Shown: one piece after another, positions 24,401-37,000 of the stretch | Position numbering within the stretch: position 1 is the stretch's first letter | Layout: every line of letters begins with the position of its first letter | DNA from: Erythrocercus mccallii | Lineage: Eukaryota; Chordata; Aves; Passeriformes; Dicruridae | Length of the DNA stretch: 64,000 bases | Direction of reading: 5' to 3' | NCBI GenBank assembly: GCA_013397435.1 | Contig: VZRG01001611.1 | Span: forward strand, 105,887 to 169,886 | Translations under genes and position numbers: made by a program | The notes under the pieces: generated by a model | Databases searched by the model: none | Told to the model about the DNA's origin: nothing | What the model saw: the letters and a program-made list of their open reading frames with translations, nothing else

Positions 24401-27400
24401 TCCTCTCATTTCTTTTCAGGGTCAGCACACAGGAGAGATGCTGGATGAGCAGCACTGGCTGTCCTACTGAAGTCCTGGGACCTGAGCATCCACCCTTTTG
24501 TTTTTGAAAAGACTGGGGTTACAAACCATTGTTTTCCAGCTAATTGCAGAGAGCTGGAAAGGCAAAACACAGCAATATTTGCTCACTGCAAGTATTTGGA
24601 GACCTCAGTCCAAACTGTATTGATTCACCGAGTGTAAACATGGGCAGAGGGAGAGCTTCAGGCACTTCAGCATCTCACGGCTAATTAAAGGTGGGAGAAA
24701 TTTGTCTCAGCAAGTTGTGAGCCTTGTACTTCTCCAGTGTGACTAAGCCCCTGATATCTAATTTACCAGGAGGGGTGATGAGCTGCCAGCAGCGTGTTCC
24801 TGTAGGCACAGAGGGCTAATTGAGTAGGTTTGATGCTCCAGGGCAATCCTGCTTGCCAGCTCACCTGCACCATCGCAATCCCAATTGGCCTTGCAGACTG
24901 CAAGACAGCTCAAATGGGAATTTTTAATTGTGAAGGAGTATTCAAAAAATTCTGACAAAATCCCAGGCCCTGACCAGAATGATGGGTTCTTGTGGTTTGT
25001 GCAGGGCTGTTTTTCCAGTGAGGCAAATTGGGTTCTTCTCCTGCAACCCAGCAATGCTCCTAACCTTCACAGGACCCTGAGGCTCTCAGCCTCCTCTGAG
25101 TCCTGTCCTTAACCGTGGTGAGAAAGACATGGCATCGTCTTGCTTGGTATTAGTGATGCAAATCAAGATCAATTTCTCCATAAATAGCTCATTACCAATG
25201 ATTCTGTCCTTTGTCTCCAACTCTAGCTGAAGAGAAGGAAATCAGCAGCAACTGCACATCTGAAGAAAAAAGACATTTCTCGGAGGGTACAACTGACTTA
25301 TAACAGCGCTGGATTTTGGGAACTGCTCTCTACACCCCAGAGCTCTCTGTGAGGAAAGGTAGAGGTACTCAGAGGTCCCAATTTCCATTTAATTTCCCCA
25401 TTGTTTCCCTGGGCTGCAAATGCTTCTTTCCTTACCTTTCCAGCCCAACCTGACTCACAGGCCAGGCCTATCCCAGCTGTCACCTGGCCCCACTTGGCAG
25501 CTATGCCAGTTTCAGCTAATTTGCCCAAGAATCAGTGTGGTACAAGGAGCTCTGCCCTAGGCAAGGGTAAGAAACCAGCCACCCTTCATGGTTTTTGGGC
25601 ATCCCCATACTTTAGCAAGCCTCCAAAGATCCCCTTCCAAGCACCTGGGAATCCCCACCTGTCCCTGTTTCCCTGGGATAACCTGCCCAGGGGGAGGAGA
25701 TCTTGCTGGCTGGACTGATGCTGTCACCACTCTATTTTGTGGGCTCGGTGGCTCCCTTTTTCAGCCAGCATTAAAACCAGCCAGCTCTGACTCCACAGCA
25801 GAGGCTCCCAGAGGACAGGCTGGAACTGTTCTTCCGGAGACAGAGATCATTTTTAAAGGGAAATCCTGCTCACTTCCCAAAATGAGGTAGGCTTTTACCA
25901 GCACACTGCCCCAGTCAAATGCACTTGTGGCACCAAATGCATCACTAAAAGAAAAAATACTTGCTCTGTGGAACAGAGCTGTGGTTTTCAAAGCTAACAG
26001 GGAGAAAGGGCAGTGTAAATACCTGGAGGAAGCATGGGCACAGCTTATTAATAGACACTTGCTGTGAGACTTTAAGCTGTATGACAAGGCTTTCACTGTC
26101 CTCCTACTGTCCTCAGATGCCCTGTTCCTGTACTGAGCTGGGCTCTGTAGGCATGCAGCACATCCATCAGACCTGCTCACTTAGATGGGGCACAAAAGAT
26201 GGGTTAATGCAGCTCACATCAGTGCTTTCATTACTTGAGAATTCACCACCTGTGTTCAGCTGCTGGGGAGAAGCTCCTGTCCCCAGCTCCTGTAAAAGGT
26301 CCAGCCAAATATTTTGATGAGCACAGATGAGGGCCTGAGGAAGGCAGGCAAGAATGGCGTGTAGGGTCATTCCCCAAAAACCTGAATTGTAGGGGTTTAA
26401 CATTTCCTGAACTGCCAGAAGGAGCTAATTTTGTTATCTTTACACTCCAGCTCATCCACTCATTCCCCAAAAGGCTGCACAAAGTATTTGCTCTCTGGTT
26501 TTTCTCCTGTGCTGCTGTCAAGACAGCTCCTGAGTTTTGATCAAAAGCCACTCCTGATATTTAAGGCTATTAGGAGCTGGGTTTATGTATTCCTCTTTAG
26601 TAAAGGCTTGTCTAACACAAGGTGCCCATATCCTTTCCCAGTGAAAGCCATAACAGAAAATTAACAGCCCCTGTGAGGGATGGAACAGTGACCGGTCCCT
26701 GCACGGCCACACCACTGCAATCTCAGCAGGGTCACACAGGTTTTATTTCTTGTTCCCAGATACAGACTCTTCTATCAAGCAGAATAACAGGCACATGGAC
26801 TGTTTTTGGACAGAACTGGATCTTTGCATGGGGAGGAAGGGAAAACAAGTCCTCAAACAGCCCTCCTGCCCCAGGTGATATTGGGGAGAGCAGGTCTATG
26901 GGCAGTTAGGGACTTTTGCCTTCACACTCCTGGGTTATTTCAGCATTTCTCCTCCCAGCTTGTTGATTGCTCGGGGCCCAAAGATGCACAGGCTCATGTT
27001 ATTAAATGGCTCTTTCTGTTGACATTTTTATTTTTAGGAAGTATCACTGAAATATTCACCACTGCTGCTTAGAGGTAATGGAAAAAAGAGGTGAGCTCCA
27101 GATTCTGGGTGATGGGGACCTTGAGGCAGGCAGCCAATCTGGGCTGGGATGTGGCCTGGTTTCCCTGCTGTGTTTACAGTCCGTGCTCTGAGCAGGGATG
27201 TGATTAAATTGTGGCAGTGTCCTCAGCAGCTTCTGCCCATGCTGACCCCTCCTCTAAAGATTAAAAGCATCTTCACCCAAAGAGACTGCTGAGCACCCAG
27301 GGATGCTGCCGTGCCCAGGGTGCTGACCTGAAGGGACATCCATGGACTGCCTCTCCACTTTGGAGCGCTGGGCTGGGACACAGGAGACAATCTGTGGTTC

Positions 27401-28028
27401 TTCCTCAAGGTTGCTTTTGTGGCTTCGCACTGAATCCTTCCCCACTTTATGCCTGACAGGCTGAAGAGGAGAATATCCTGAGAGAACAGGAGTTACTCCA
27501 AACTGAACAAACACTTTGCAAAATACATTCCTCTGACACCTGCTCAGCAGTGGGGAAGTGCTGGTGGGATGTGCGCTGGATTGTGACCCTCGTCCCTTTC
27601 TGTCCTTCCCTGCTGTGGGGCTGGGCTGGCTCCACCACACCCTGGCACACTCTGGTGCTGCTGGAAGGACTGGTGAATGCGCTCCTTGCCTGATTTCACT
27701 GATGGGGCCTGGTAACCCATGAGAGCTACAGCCACCTGCCCTGGGAAAGTCTCAGCAGCAGAAGCCATGAAGGACTTGGCAGTGAATGAAACCCTCCTGA
27801 GCAGCAGCACCAGGAGCACAGAGGCTCAGCTAGACTTCCTCCTGCCTTCTGTCTGTCCCAGATTGTGAAGAAAACGTCGGAAGCAGTGCTGGCATGTCAC
27901 CCACTGGGTGGTGACTGCAGTGCAGTCACTTGGGCTTTGCCCTCACCCTGGGGGCCTCCCCTGGGCTATCTGCCCTGCCCATTCTGCCTGGCACAGGCAG
28001 CAAGGGGCTGCCCACCATGCAGGAGGAA
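21401..28028. other. Non-coding stretch, nothing recognised
   Basis: No gene or named repeat was recognised. There is a short CCTTT repeat at 22366-22384. The segment near 24198-24210 has the word CCTCAGTTTCCT, reminiscent of MIR, but the flanks do not support it. The longest frames are about 139 codons (22679-23098 and 25761-26180, both minus), without recognisable domains. Confidence 0.55.
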
Positions 28029-28042
28029 CCACCAGGTGGCAG
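28029..28042 (+). promoter_or_regulatory. Candidate CTCF site
   Basis: CCACCAGGTGGCAG matches the CTCF core CCASYAGRKGGC at all 12 positions, plus the next two (R, S). The outer consensus bases on either side match poorly. CTCF uses such sites as insulators and loop anchors, with the orientation setting the loop direction. Chance matches of this quality do occur in 64 kb, so occupancy is uncertain. Confidence 0.4.
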
Positions 28043-31000
28043 ATGGCTAGAGAGGGAAAGCATGTCTTTTGGAGAGGATTTTGCATTTGGTAAGCTTAGG
28101 CAAGTTTTAATTTTAACCCCAGTTTTGTCCTTTGAAGCAATCAGTGGAATATTTCGGAAGTGTCTGTCAGAAAACCAAGTGTGCCACCAAACACTAGTGT
28201 GGGGAAAAAAACCCTAGAAAATGTTAGGTCAAAGTGATCATATTCTCTCGCTGATTTTCACGTGGATGGCAAGACACACAAGCCTAGACACCATCACGTG
28301 CCTGCAGCTGAACATACACAGGCACACACTAATTGATAACGAACGTGTCCTTTTTCCAGGACTTTGCCTGGAAAACACTCGTATCCCTCTACAAAAATCC
28401 TTTTCCAAAGCCCTGGCTTTGGCCTGTGAGGGGCTGTCCCCTGAGCAGAGGGTGCAGCCACAAGTGCCCTGTTGTGCCAAAGGAGGAGCGCCGGGTGCAG
28501 CGGGAGCACTTGACCACAAAGACCTGAGCTGTGCTTAATAGAGCTCTTGTAGTGCTCACCTGCTAAGAGCCTTAACTTCTTAAGGCTGCATTTTGCCAGG
28601 GTTTAGGCAAAGCAGGGCTCCCAGCAGGGTGCTGGATTGATTTCCTTTCCCATGAAAATAGACTTATGACTTTGTGTTTGTTCCTTGTCCCCAGATCTCT
28701 TTTTTCCCCCAGGTAGAGGGGAGAGGAATTTGATGGATTATGATTAAGAAGGGGTTGTCCTGAACAAGGAAGGGGCAGGAAGGGCAATGCAAAATGTGGA
28801 TGAATTGCCTGGGGAAGAGATGTTTTAATGGGAAAAGCCTTGTGAGGGGAGAGCTTTAGGACTCTTCTTTCCTGTGTAGCAGGTGGATATTTACAGGCAC
28901 ACTCTGTCTGAGTTTATTTTGGCTGTAGGTGAACATTGGACCCCCTTTCACTCTGCAGTGATGTTCAGCAGCAGTAACTGTGACAGGAGAGGGGGATTTG
29001 TACTGCTTGTGTTAGGAAGCCCCATTGCAGGGCCATCAGGAAGGAGCTGTTCATGAGACCACAGAACTCACATATAAAATAAAATATAAGTAACTGCTAA
29101 TATATAATATAACCCTTCCCAGGCCTCCAGCACCAATCACCCTAGAGCCCCAGAGCACTGTACAAACAGTAATTAAAACTTCCCAGCCCCCAGCTTTGCC
29201 AAAGGTGCTGAATTCATTTTCCAGTGTGGGAAAATAATCCTTTTATGATTAAGAGACACGAGGCAATTTTAACAGCAGGAGAGGTTATTGATGACATGTA
29301 AGCTGGGGTGTGAGCCTTGGTCCTTGCCTGGCAACAGGAGGCTTTTCAAGGCAAGAAAAGTGGCTGGTCTCTTCCCCATCATGGCCATTATGCATATCTA
29401 GCACTGCAGTGGGCAACACAAGACCACCAGCCCCATGCATTCAGTCCCAGTGGCTCCAACTCAACCTGCTTTGCAGAGGTAAAGGCTGAAGGAAGAGAAG
29501 GGCACCGGGGGAATGTGGCTGGAGATGCCTGTGACAAGCCCCTGGTCCAGTTACTCCTTCTGGATCATCAATCTGCCTCATCAAGCACTGTCAGGTTCAG
29601 TGTGTCACCCTCCTGACCACATGCCTGATTTCCATGAGAAATGTAATACCAGAAACATCCGACAAGAAGGAAAGGGATGCCTGAACATGCAAGAGCTTGG
29701 CTTAGTTCAGAGCTTGCATTGCAGACCAGAAACCCTGGCCCTTTGCTTTTGGGTTAACTTAACACAGTAACCAGTCCAGCATCAAAGAGCCTGTCCCTCT
29801 CCTGGTTCCTGCCTGCTCCATGCCCTCCAGGAGCCCTTGGATAAAAATCTTGCACTGCTGGGTGTGGACACAGCTCTTGGGTTCAGTATGAGCCCACAGG
29901 AGCAACTCAACAACGTGTGCTGCTCTCAGGGTTCCCTGGAGCCTCTGGCCAACATTCCCTTCCCATGGTTAATGTGCTGCCTCCAGTGCCTGCCCAGGCA
30001 GTGCCTGCTCCCTTCCCCTCCATCCCACCACTGCCTTGCGGGCTGGCCAGCCAAATCCCCCTCTGCTCTTTACAGCCTTGTGAATCCTGAAGGACCATTT
30101 GGGAGGAAAAGGCAATTTTAACTCAGGAAACAGATTATCTCCCTGCTCTGCCACCACTGCCTTCAAATCACTGAGCCCAGAGCCCCTGGCCCACCAGGGA
30201 CAGACACTGGGAAACCACAGGCCTTGGTGAGAGGTCCCATGGCAGAGAGGAGGGGTCCCAACAACCAGAAATTGCAGCCTCCTGTCACTGTTGGCTGTTT
30301 CCTGACACATGCCAGCACCAGCTGTGTCTGCTTGCTCCAGGGAGTGCTGCTGCAATCTCCCAGCAGCTGGAGAAGTGCTTATGGAGCCAGCAGTGCTGCA
30401 CTGAGGGTTATTTGGTTCTTTGTAATGGATTCTCCGTACCTGCCATTATTTCCAGCCCTGAGTCGAGAGAAAGGGAATGGGCTGGCTTGAAGGGCTTTGG
30501 TGAATCCTGTGGTTCTGCAGTTGAGCTCTGGAGAGCTGGGCACTCACTCTGTTTCTCTTGTCATCCCTCCCCGTGGAGAGCAGGGATCCAATTTGAGCTT
30601 GCTGTGTTGTGTGTGTGAAAGGAATAGTCTTCTGTAAAGGAAAAAGAGAGACCTGGAAATCTGCTGCTTTCATTAGGCTTTCTTTGGAGCTAGCTCAGCT
30701 GTTGGAAATCAGTGCAGCCATGAAGAAAGCAGCCCCTGGGACTCTGCTCAGAGTGCCTAATTCCTATTAAATAAATAGGAAGGGAAGCAGCAGCACTGCA
30801 ACAGGGAACGCTTCCTGTGGAAAATGTGATTTCAAATAAATTTATCCATGGAGGGGTTCTCCCACTTGCCCAGCAGGCCTTGTGGAGGCCAGGAAGGCTC
30901 AGAGAGGGGACTGCCCTGCACCAGCAGTTCCACAGTCCCCACTCCATCACCTTTCTAGGACTCAAAATTTCTGCATTTCTCTCTGAGACAAAATGATGCC

Positions 31001-34000
31001 TGCTACAACTATTGAAATTCTTCAGACTGTGCTCTTTCTCTATCCCTGCTGTGGCCTGAAAGGTGATTTCTCAGCTCAAAGTGCACCGTCAGAGCAATTA
31101 CTGTACTCACAGCAGGCCCCACTGCCTGGCACAGCTGTGCCTGCACAGCCCCACCATCCACTGCAGCAGAGCTGGTGGCAAAGGCTGGGCTGAACTGGAG
31201 CTGGCAGGGCATGAGGTTTCTGCTTTGATGGCACACTCTCTTTCTGACCCGGACGGGCTCTAGAATTGTAACAAAGCCACAGGTAAACAGGAATGTCATT
31301 TCAATAAAGCTGGATTAATCAGAAATTATTTCCCAGATGACAGCAGCAGATGGAGGAGAGCCCACCCTCACTGAGGGTCACTTCTGCCAGGAGAGAAGGT
31401 AGCATAGGGCTGAACAAGAGCATTTGTCTGAACTAATGGGCCACAGACACATTTGAAGGGAAGTTTCCTTTGGAGCAAACGGAGCAGGTCTCTGCTTTCA
31501 CTCACCATACACCCGTGGCAGCTCACTCCTCCCCTTGGCACACAGTTCTCATCCCTCAGCTGACATCCCATGGCAGCAAACACTAATCACATCCTCCTCC
31601 TAAGACCAGATAACAGGCTTGGCAGGACAAGGGACCTCCCAGCAGCCCCTGCAAAGCCAATCTCGTGGCCTGGGGTCCCCCCAGTGCAAATCCTTGTGGT
31701 TCTTGTTTGCTGAGCTGGGACCAAGTGGGCACCAGGGCTTTAGCCGATGTTGGTTAGAAAATAACCGTGAGAAAGGAATAAACCAATTAATTGCTGACCC
31801 ACTGACAGCCAACACCTCTCCCCCACCTCCTCCTGCACAATAAAACCTGTCTCCTCAGCTCAAGCAGATTTAGGGTTGCTGCAAAGAGCCTAGAGGAGGA
31901 AAAAAAAAACCTTTCCCACTTCAGCTAATAATATTTCCAGATAATCTGTTTGAGGCAGCACCCTCTGCGAACCAGGAAAGCCTTTAAGAGCCGTTAACAC
32001 CTTTATTCAGACTTCCTCATCCTCCCCCAGACAAGCTGTGATTAATTATCCAATCCATCCCGATCCCCCTGGGAAACGGCTCTCAGTCCAGGCATTCATG
32101 GAGGATTTGCAGGGTCCCTCTGTGAGAGCAGCTCCTGCTCTGGCTGCTGGCTCCCAATGAGCAGGAAAGGGCTGGAGGGAACAAACTGCTTCAAGCCCTG
32201 CACTTACATCAGCAAGGGCCATGATTGAGGGCAGGGCAGGTTAATGCAGGGTCTCGGCAGCACTGGTGGCTTTTTCTCTGGCTGGTCACCACAGACATCA
32301 CCAGCTGGGCTGTCCCTGGAATCCCTTCCCTGAGAAGTGACCCCTGGAATCACAGCCCATTTGGTTCCTGGAGTTCACAGCCCTCCTTTCACCTTCATGC
32401 CTCTCTGACTCGGCTTGCTTGGAGGATACTTTCCTACCATTTTCCAGTCCTGCCAAAGCTGTTGGGGATGAAGAAGGCAGGGAGGAGAGAGGAATTACTG
32501 CCTTTCAGGTTGCTGCTGGGATGCTGTGCCCGATAGGTGCCCCTCTGTAGGCTGTTGCAGACCAATGCAGCTCATCTTGTACGTGCACTGTCCCACCTGT
32601 GCTACCCTTACTCACCAAATCTGGGCCCTTTTTGTGTCCCAGGGTAGTTCTCCCATCCCTGTGGCTGCACACGGCCTCTCCTGCCTGTTCAAAGAGAGGA
32701 TCAGAGCTGCTCCAAGATCACGGTATTACCAAGCAATTTACTGAACCCAATAGGGGCACATTCCCCTTGTACCAAATGCCAATCTCCACCCCGTTGGAGA
32801 TGACCAAGTCCATGTTTGTCCACCTTAGCCCTTAATCCATGGCAGCTGTAGTCCTTAGGCTGTTTAAGGACTGACACGTTAATGGCCACCCTGCCCCAAT
32901 CCCCTCTGCTCTGGCAGGATGCAGATGTGCCTCCTCTGGGGGTCTGTGGTCGGGTCATGCACATGTTTTATGACTTTTCTCACAGTACAAAGTCCCTGCA
33001 AATCCCTCATTTTCAGGGAACACTCCCCATCACACCCCAAGGCTGCCCACACACTTGCTGTGAGGGTGTGAGTGAGGGGGCACTGTGGGGCTGGCATGTC
33101 CACATTGTGCAGCCATGGAAAACCTGTAATTAATGAGACACAGCAGCCTTCCTTACAGACTCTAAGCTGAAGTTCCGTGGTTTTATGACACTTGAAGAAG
33201 CTCCTTTCCACTGGACCCTGTCCAAGAACTCTCCCCTGTGAACTGCATTTTGTCTGCTGGTCTATTTATACCTGCCAGGGACAAAACCTCAGAAGTATCC
33301 TGATCTACCACCTCCAAGCAGTATCTCCCATCACTGTTTTCTACCATCCACCTCTAGAAACCTTCAGCCAGGAAATAAAACCAGAGAGCACAGCAGTAGC
33401 TCAGGAGTCCCAGATAATTTTACAAATGAAAACTGTTGTCCTCTCCTTGTTCTCTTCTTCTCATAACCAGAACAACATGTTTAGGTCATTTTCAAACAAG
33501 AGTACTTAAGGTTCAGCATCTTGTGTGCTCTTTGACAAGGTGCCAAAGAAAGAGTGAGGAGAAAGAGAGAACATTTCTGCCAGATGGGTGTCAGCTCCCC
33601 CAGGATGCTTCACAGCCCCAGGTGTTGGTTTGCATCACACCTACACACTCTGCTTTCTGGGCTGGGCTTGGTTTCAACACTCCCTTTATTTTTAGCCACA
33701 CTTTCAAGAAAGGGGGAAAGAAAATCTCAGAACCTCTGCAGCTTCCTGAAGCCCTTGAGAAAGAGAAAGCTGAGGAGTGAGCAGGGAGGGTCATAGTCCT
33801 TCTCCCCAGTGAAGTCTTCAGCCAGCCCAAGAGATGTCTCTGCCTGTCTTCCAGTCCATGTCCAGGAGCAGTGGTCATCCATGAAGCTTGGCCAAGTGCT
33901 GGAGAAGTGCGTTCCAGTATGGAGCAGGGCCACGCTCTGGTTCTGCCCACACTTGAGGGCACAGGGGTTACTCCTGTGTGTTACTCCTCCTGCATCCCTC

Positions 34001-37000
34001 CCAATGGCAACGTGCGCTGCAGATCCAGCACTTTGCACATGGGTATAGGCACTATTGGGACAGGAGATATGAGTTAAAAACAGGTGCTGCAGGAAGTGGT
34101 TTGGGTGATTTAGTAGGTGGCACCTTCCCTCTAAGCTTGCAGCATGATGAAACTGCTCAGCAGGGAGTTCTGGGCTCTGTGCTGCTGCAGGAGTTGCATT
34201 TTAATGATACCCCAAGCTCACCACTTGTGGCCACTCAAGATCCCACTTCCTGCCAGGGTGGAGGCGTTAGCTCCAGTGTCCTGAGCAGGCTCCAGTATCC
34301 AATAATTCTGCCCTGCTGAGCCAAGAGCTGCAAGAATTTCCACTGGACACTGGACACTATTCCTTACTCTTTTTTCCTGCTGTAACTACTGAGCAGGTTT
34401 CCCAGGTGCCAGAAAACACCATTTACCGAGGCATTTCACATTCAAATGCTTCCCATTGTCTTGAAAGGGCTTTTCCTGTTTTGTCCCATGCTTTCTCCCT
34501 AGGATCCACCAACCCCAAGGTCTGCTTCACTTGACTGGTGTAATTCCCTGCTGAGCTGTTGGCTTTGCTCTCTTCCAACTCACCCTGGGCTGTGAAGGTC
34601 ATGGACATCCCCAGCTTCAGCTGAGCTGGTGCCTCACAGCAGCCTCCATCTGCCCTGTTCTCCATCACCTCCCAGGAAGGTGTCAACTTCACCTTGGTCC
34701 TTGACAGGAGATGCCAGCTGCTGCCAGAAAAGGAATAATCGATCATGAGACTGACATTAACAAAATATGAGATTGTTACTCGGGACAGACTAAGGCCAGA
34801 GAAAGCATTTTAAATAATTCACTATCCTGAAAAAAAAGCATATTAGTGGAAAAGACATTCAGGTCCTTTCCCAGTGGCATTAGCTTCTATGTAACCAGAG
34901 CTGATACCGTGAGATGAGAGCAAAACGAGACTACTGCTGGGTAGGAAATCTTGGCATTTCAAAATGTATTTGAAAATAACGGTTTTCCCCCCACCCCTCC
35001 CACCAAAATTATTTACAAACATTAAAATATTCTGTTTTGGTAGTGTTGCCTACAAGACAACTAAATCTAAAATAAAATAAAAACACAAAATGCTGAAACA
35101 AATTGCAAGTCCCTGAGATGAGTGCTGGCAAAGCATTCATCCAAATCACTGCCTTCTGCAAAAACGCTTCTATTTTAGCAAACCCACAGTTTTCCGGGGG
35201 TAGACTGATCCACCAGAGTCTTCTGAACCCACAGCAAGTGGCAACGGAGGCTGAAGAGAGACACTGTGTGGGAGGCAACATTTAAAATGTCGCCGTTTTG
35301 CTTTTCACTTGAAACCACTCCAAGGGCCGTGGGGATGCATTTGAGAGCAGCAGTTGTGCTTTGGCTGTCTGGAAAAGTTGCTGCCAGTGCCTGGGCAGAG
35401 CGTGAGGTTACCCAGAAAAGCCCTGCTCATCCACAAACACCCCTGGAAGGGTGAATGCTGCCCAGGCAATTATTTTAAATTTATCTCAGCAATTAAATGT
35501 AGTTGTGCTCACACAGCAGATGTATCTGTATTGGGTAAGCTAAGCTCAGCACACGAGGCTGCTGAGAATGTTGTGCTGGTGGCACTCACCTCAGCTGCTG
35601 TGCTGCTGGGGGGCAGCAGGAAGGGACCACCACAGACAGGAACGGGGCAATTTCATTCTCTCCATAATTCATATTTTCTTGACAGAGGCAGCTCTTCATA
35701 GGGGAAAAATGTTTCCCTTGGGATGTGAGTGAATGAAGGATGCACAAAGGCAGGGTCCTGGCAGCTCTGACCCCACACAGCTCACACACACACTGTGGGG
35801 CTGGGTTACAGCCACAGCTCAGCCATGTCTCCTCTGGGGTGCCAGAACCTTTCCCGGCATCTTGGGAGACCATGTTGGCTTCTGAGTGTCTGTAGCACCT
35901 TGCAACAACAACCCCGTGCAAAATTCAGACTCAGTTCCTTTCCTTGATGCTGAAATCACTGCAGAAATCCCAGTGGGAAATTGCTCTGAAGTGGGACAAC
36001 ACTTGAGGGATAGCACTCCCTCCTGCTCCTGCCAGGCCAGGAGGTTTTGCTGCCCACAGGGATGCTCTAAACAAGCCAGGCAAGGAAAGACCTGTGAGAG
36101 AAACACCTTCCTGTGGTGTCACCTTAAAAGGTCACTTCTGTTGCTTGTCATGCAACGTGCTCAGAACCTACAAAGGTGATTAAACGCCCCGTAGTTATTA
36201 GATCACACACGGATAATCCTCCCTGTACCTGGCAACGTGATTCAGAATGATTCATAAATTCCAGTGGGGTTATGGTTCCCAGACAGACGCGGCGTGCTGA
36301 GAACTCTCCTCCACAGCTTTAGCAGGAGAAAACCATGAGGGACTGACACAGGCAGCACAGGAGACCCCCCCAAGGCTGATGACCATGTAGTCATTACGGG
36401 CCTCCTTAATTTTAAGGACAAAACAGGGTTCCTTGCACCTTTTCCATCATGGTGTCGTGAGATGCATGAGCCACCTGGGAGGTGGCAGGGGACAGAGCAG
36501 CGACACGTGGGGGGTGAGGGGAGGCAGCCTAGAAGGGGGCACATAGGAAAGAGAAGTTATTGGCTGGTTAGGAAGGGAAAAGGCAGAGAGAACTGAGGTT
36601 TATCTCCTTTATCTCCACAGCAGTTGGCTCTGGGCTAGGGTGAGTCACAACAAGAGAGTTTGATTAGAGAGAGCTTGATTTGTGAAGTGGATGCAATTAA
36701 AACCTTGGATCCTCAGGGTCGGTTTTAGTAGCTACATGAAACTGAATCAACTCCTGCCTCACTGTGGGCCATGGAGGGGCTGTTTCTGCTCCTCCACTTT
36801 CTTTGAACTGCTCCTGCTGCAGCTCTTCAGGTCAAGGTAAAATCCAGCTGAGCTGCTGAGGATGAGCAGGAGCAGGGTCTGTCTCCATGAGCATCAAAAT
36901 GGGAGCACAGAATAGGCCTGAGAAAAGGTGAGCTAATCCAGAGATGAAAAATCCTTCAAAGATTATTAAATACAAAGGCAAAAATGATGCCTCAGAAAGA

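Noticed and set aside
35886..36179. Cysteine-rich frame that could suggest a defensin
   Set aside because: The six-cysteine spacing of defensins is absent, and there is no signal peptide.
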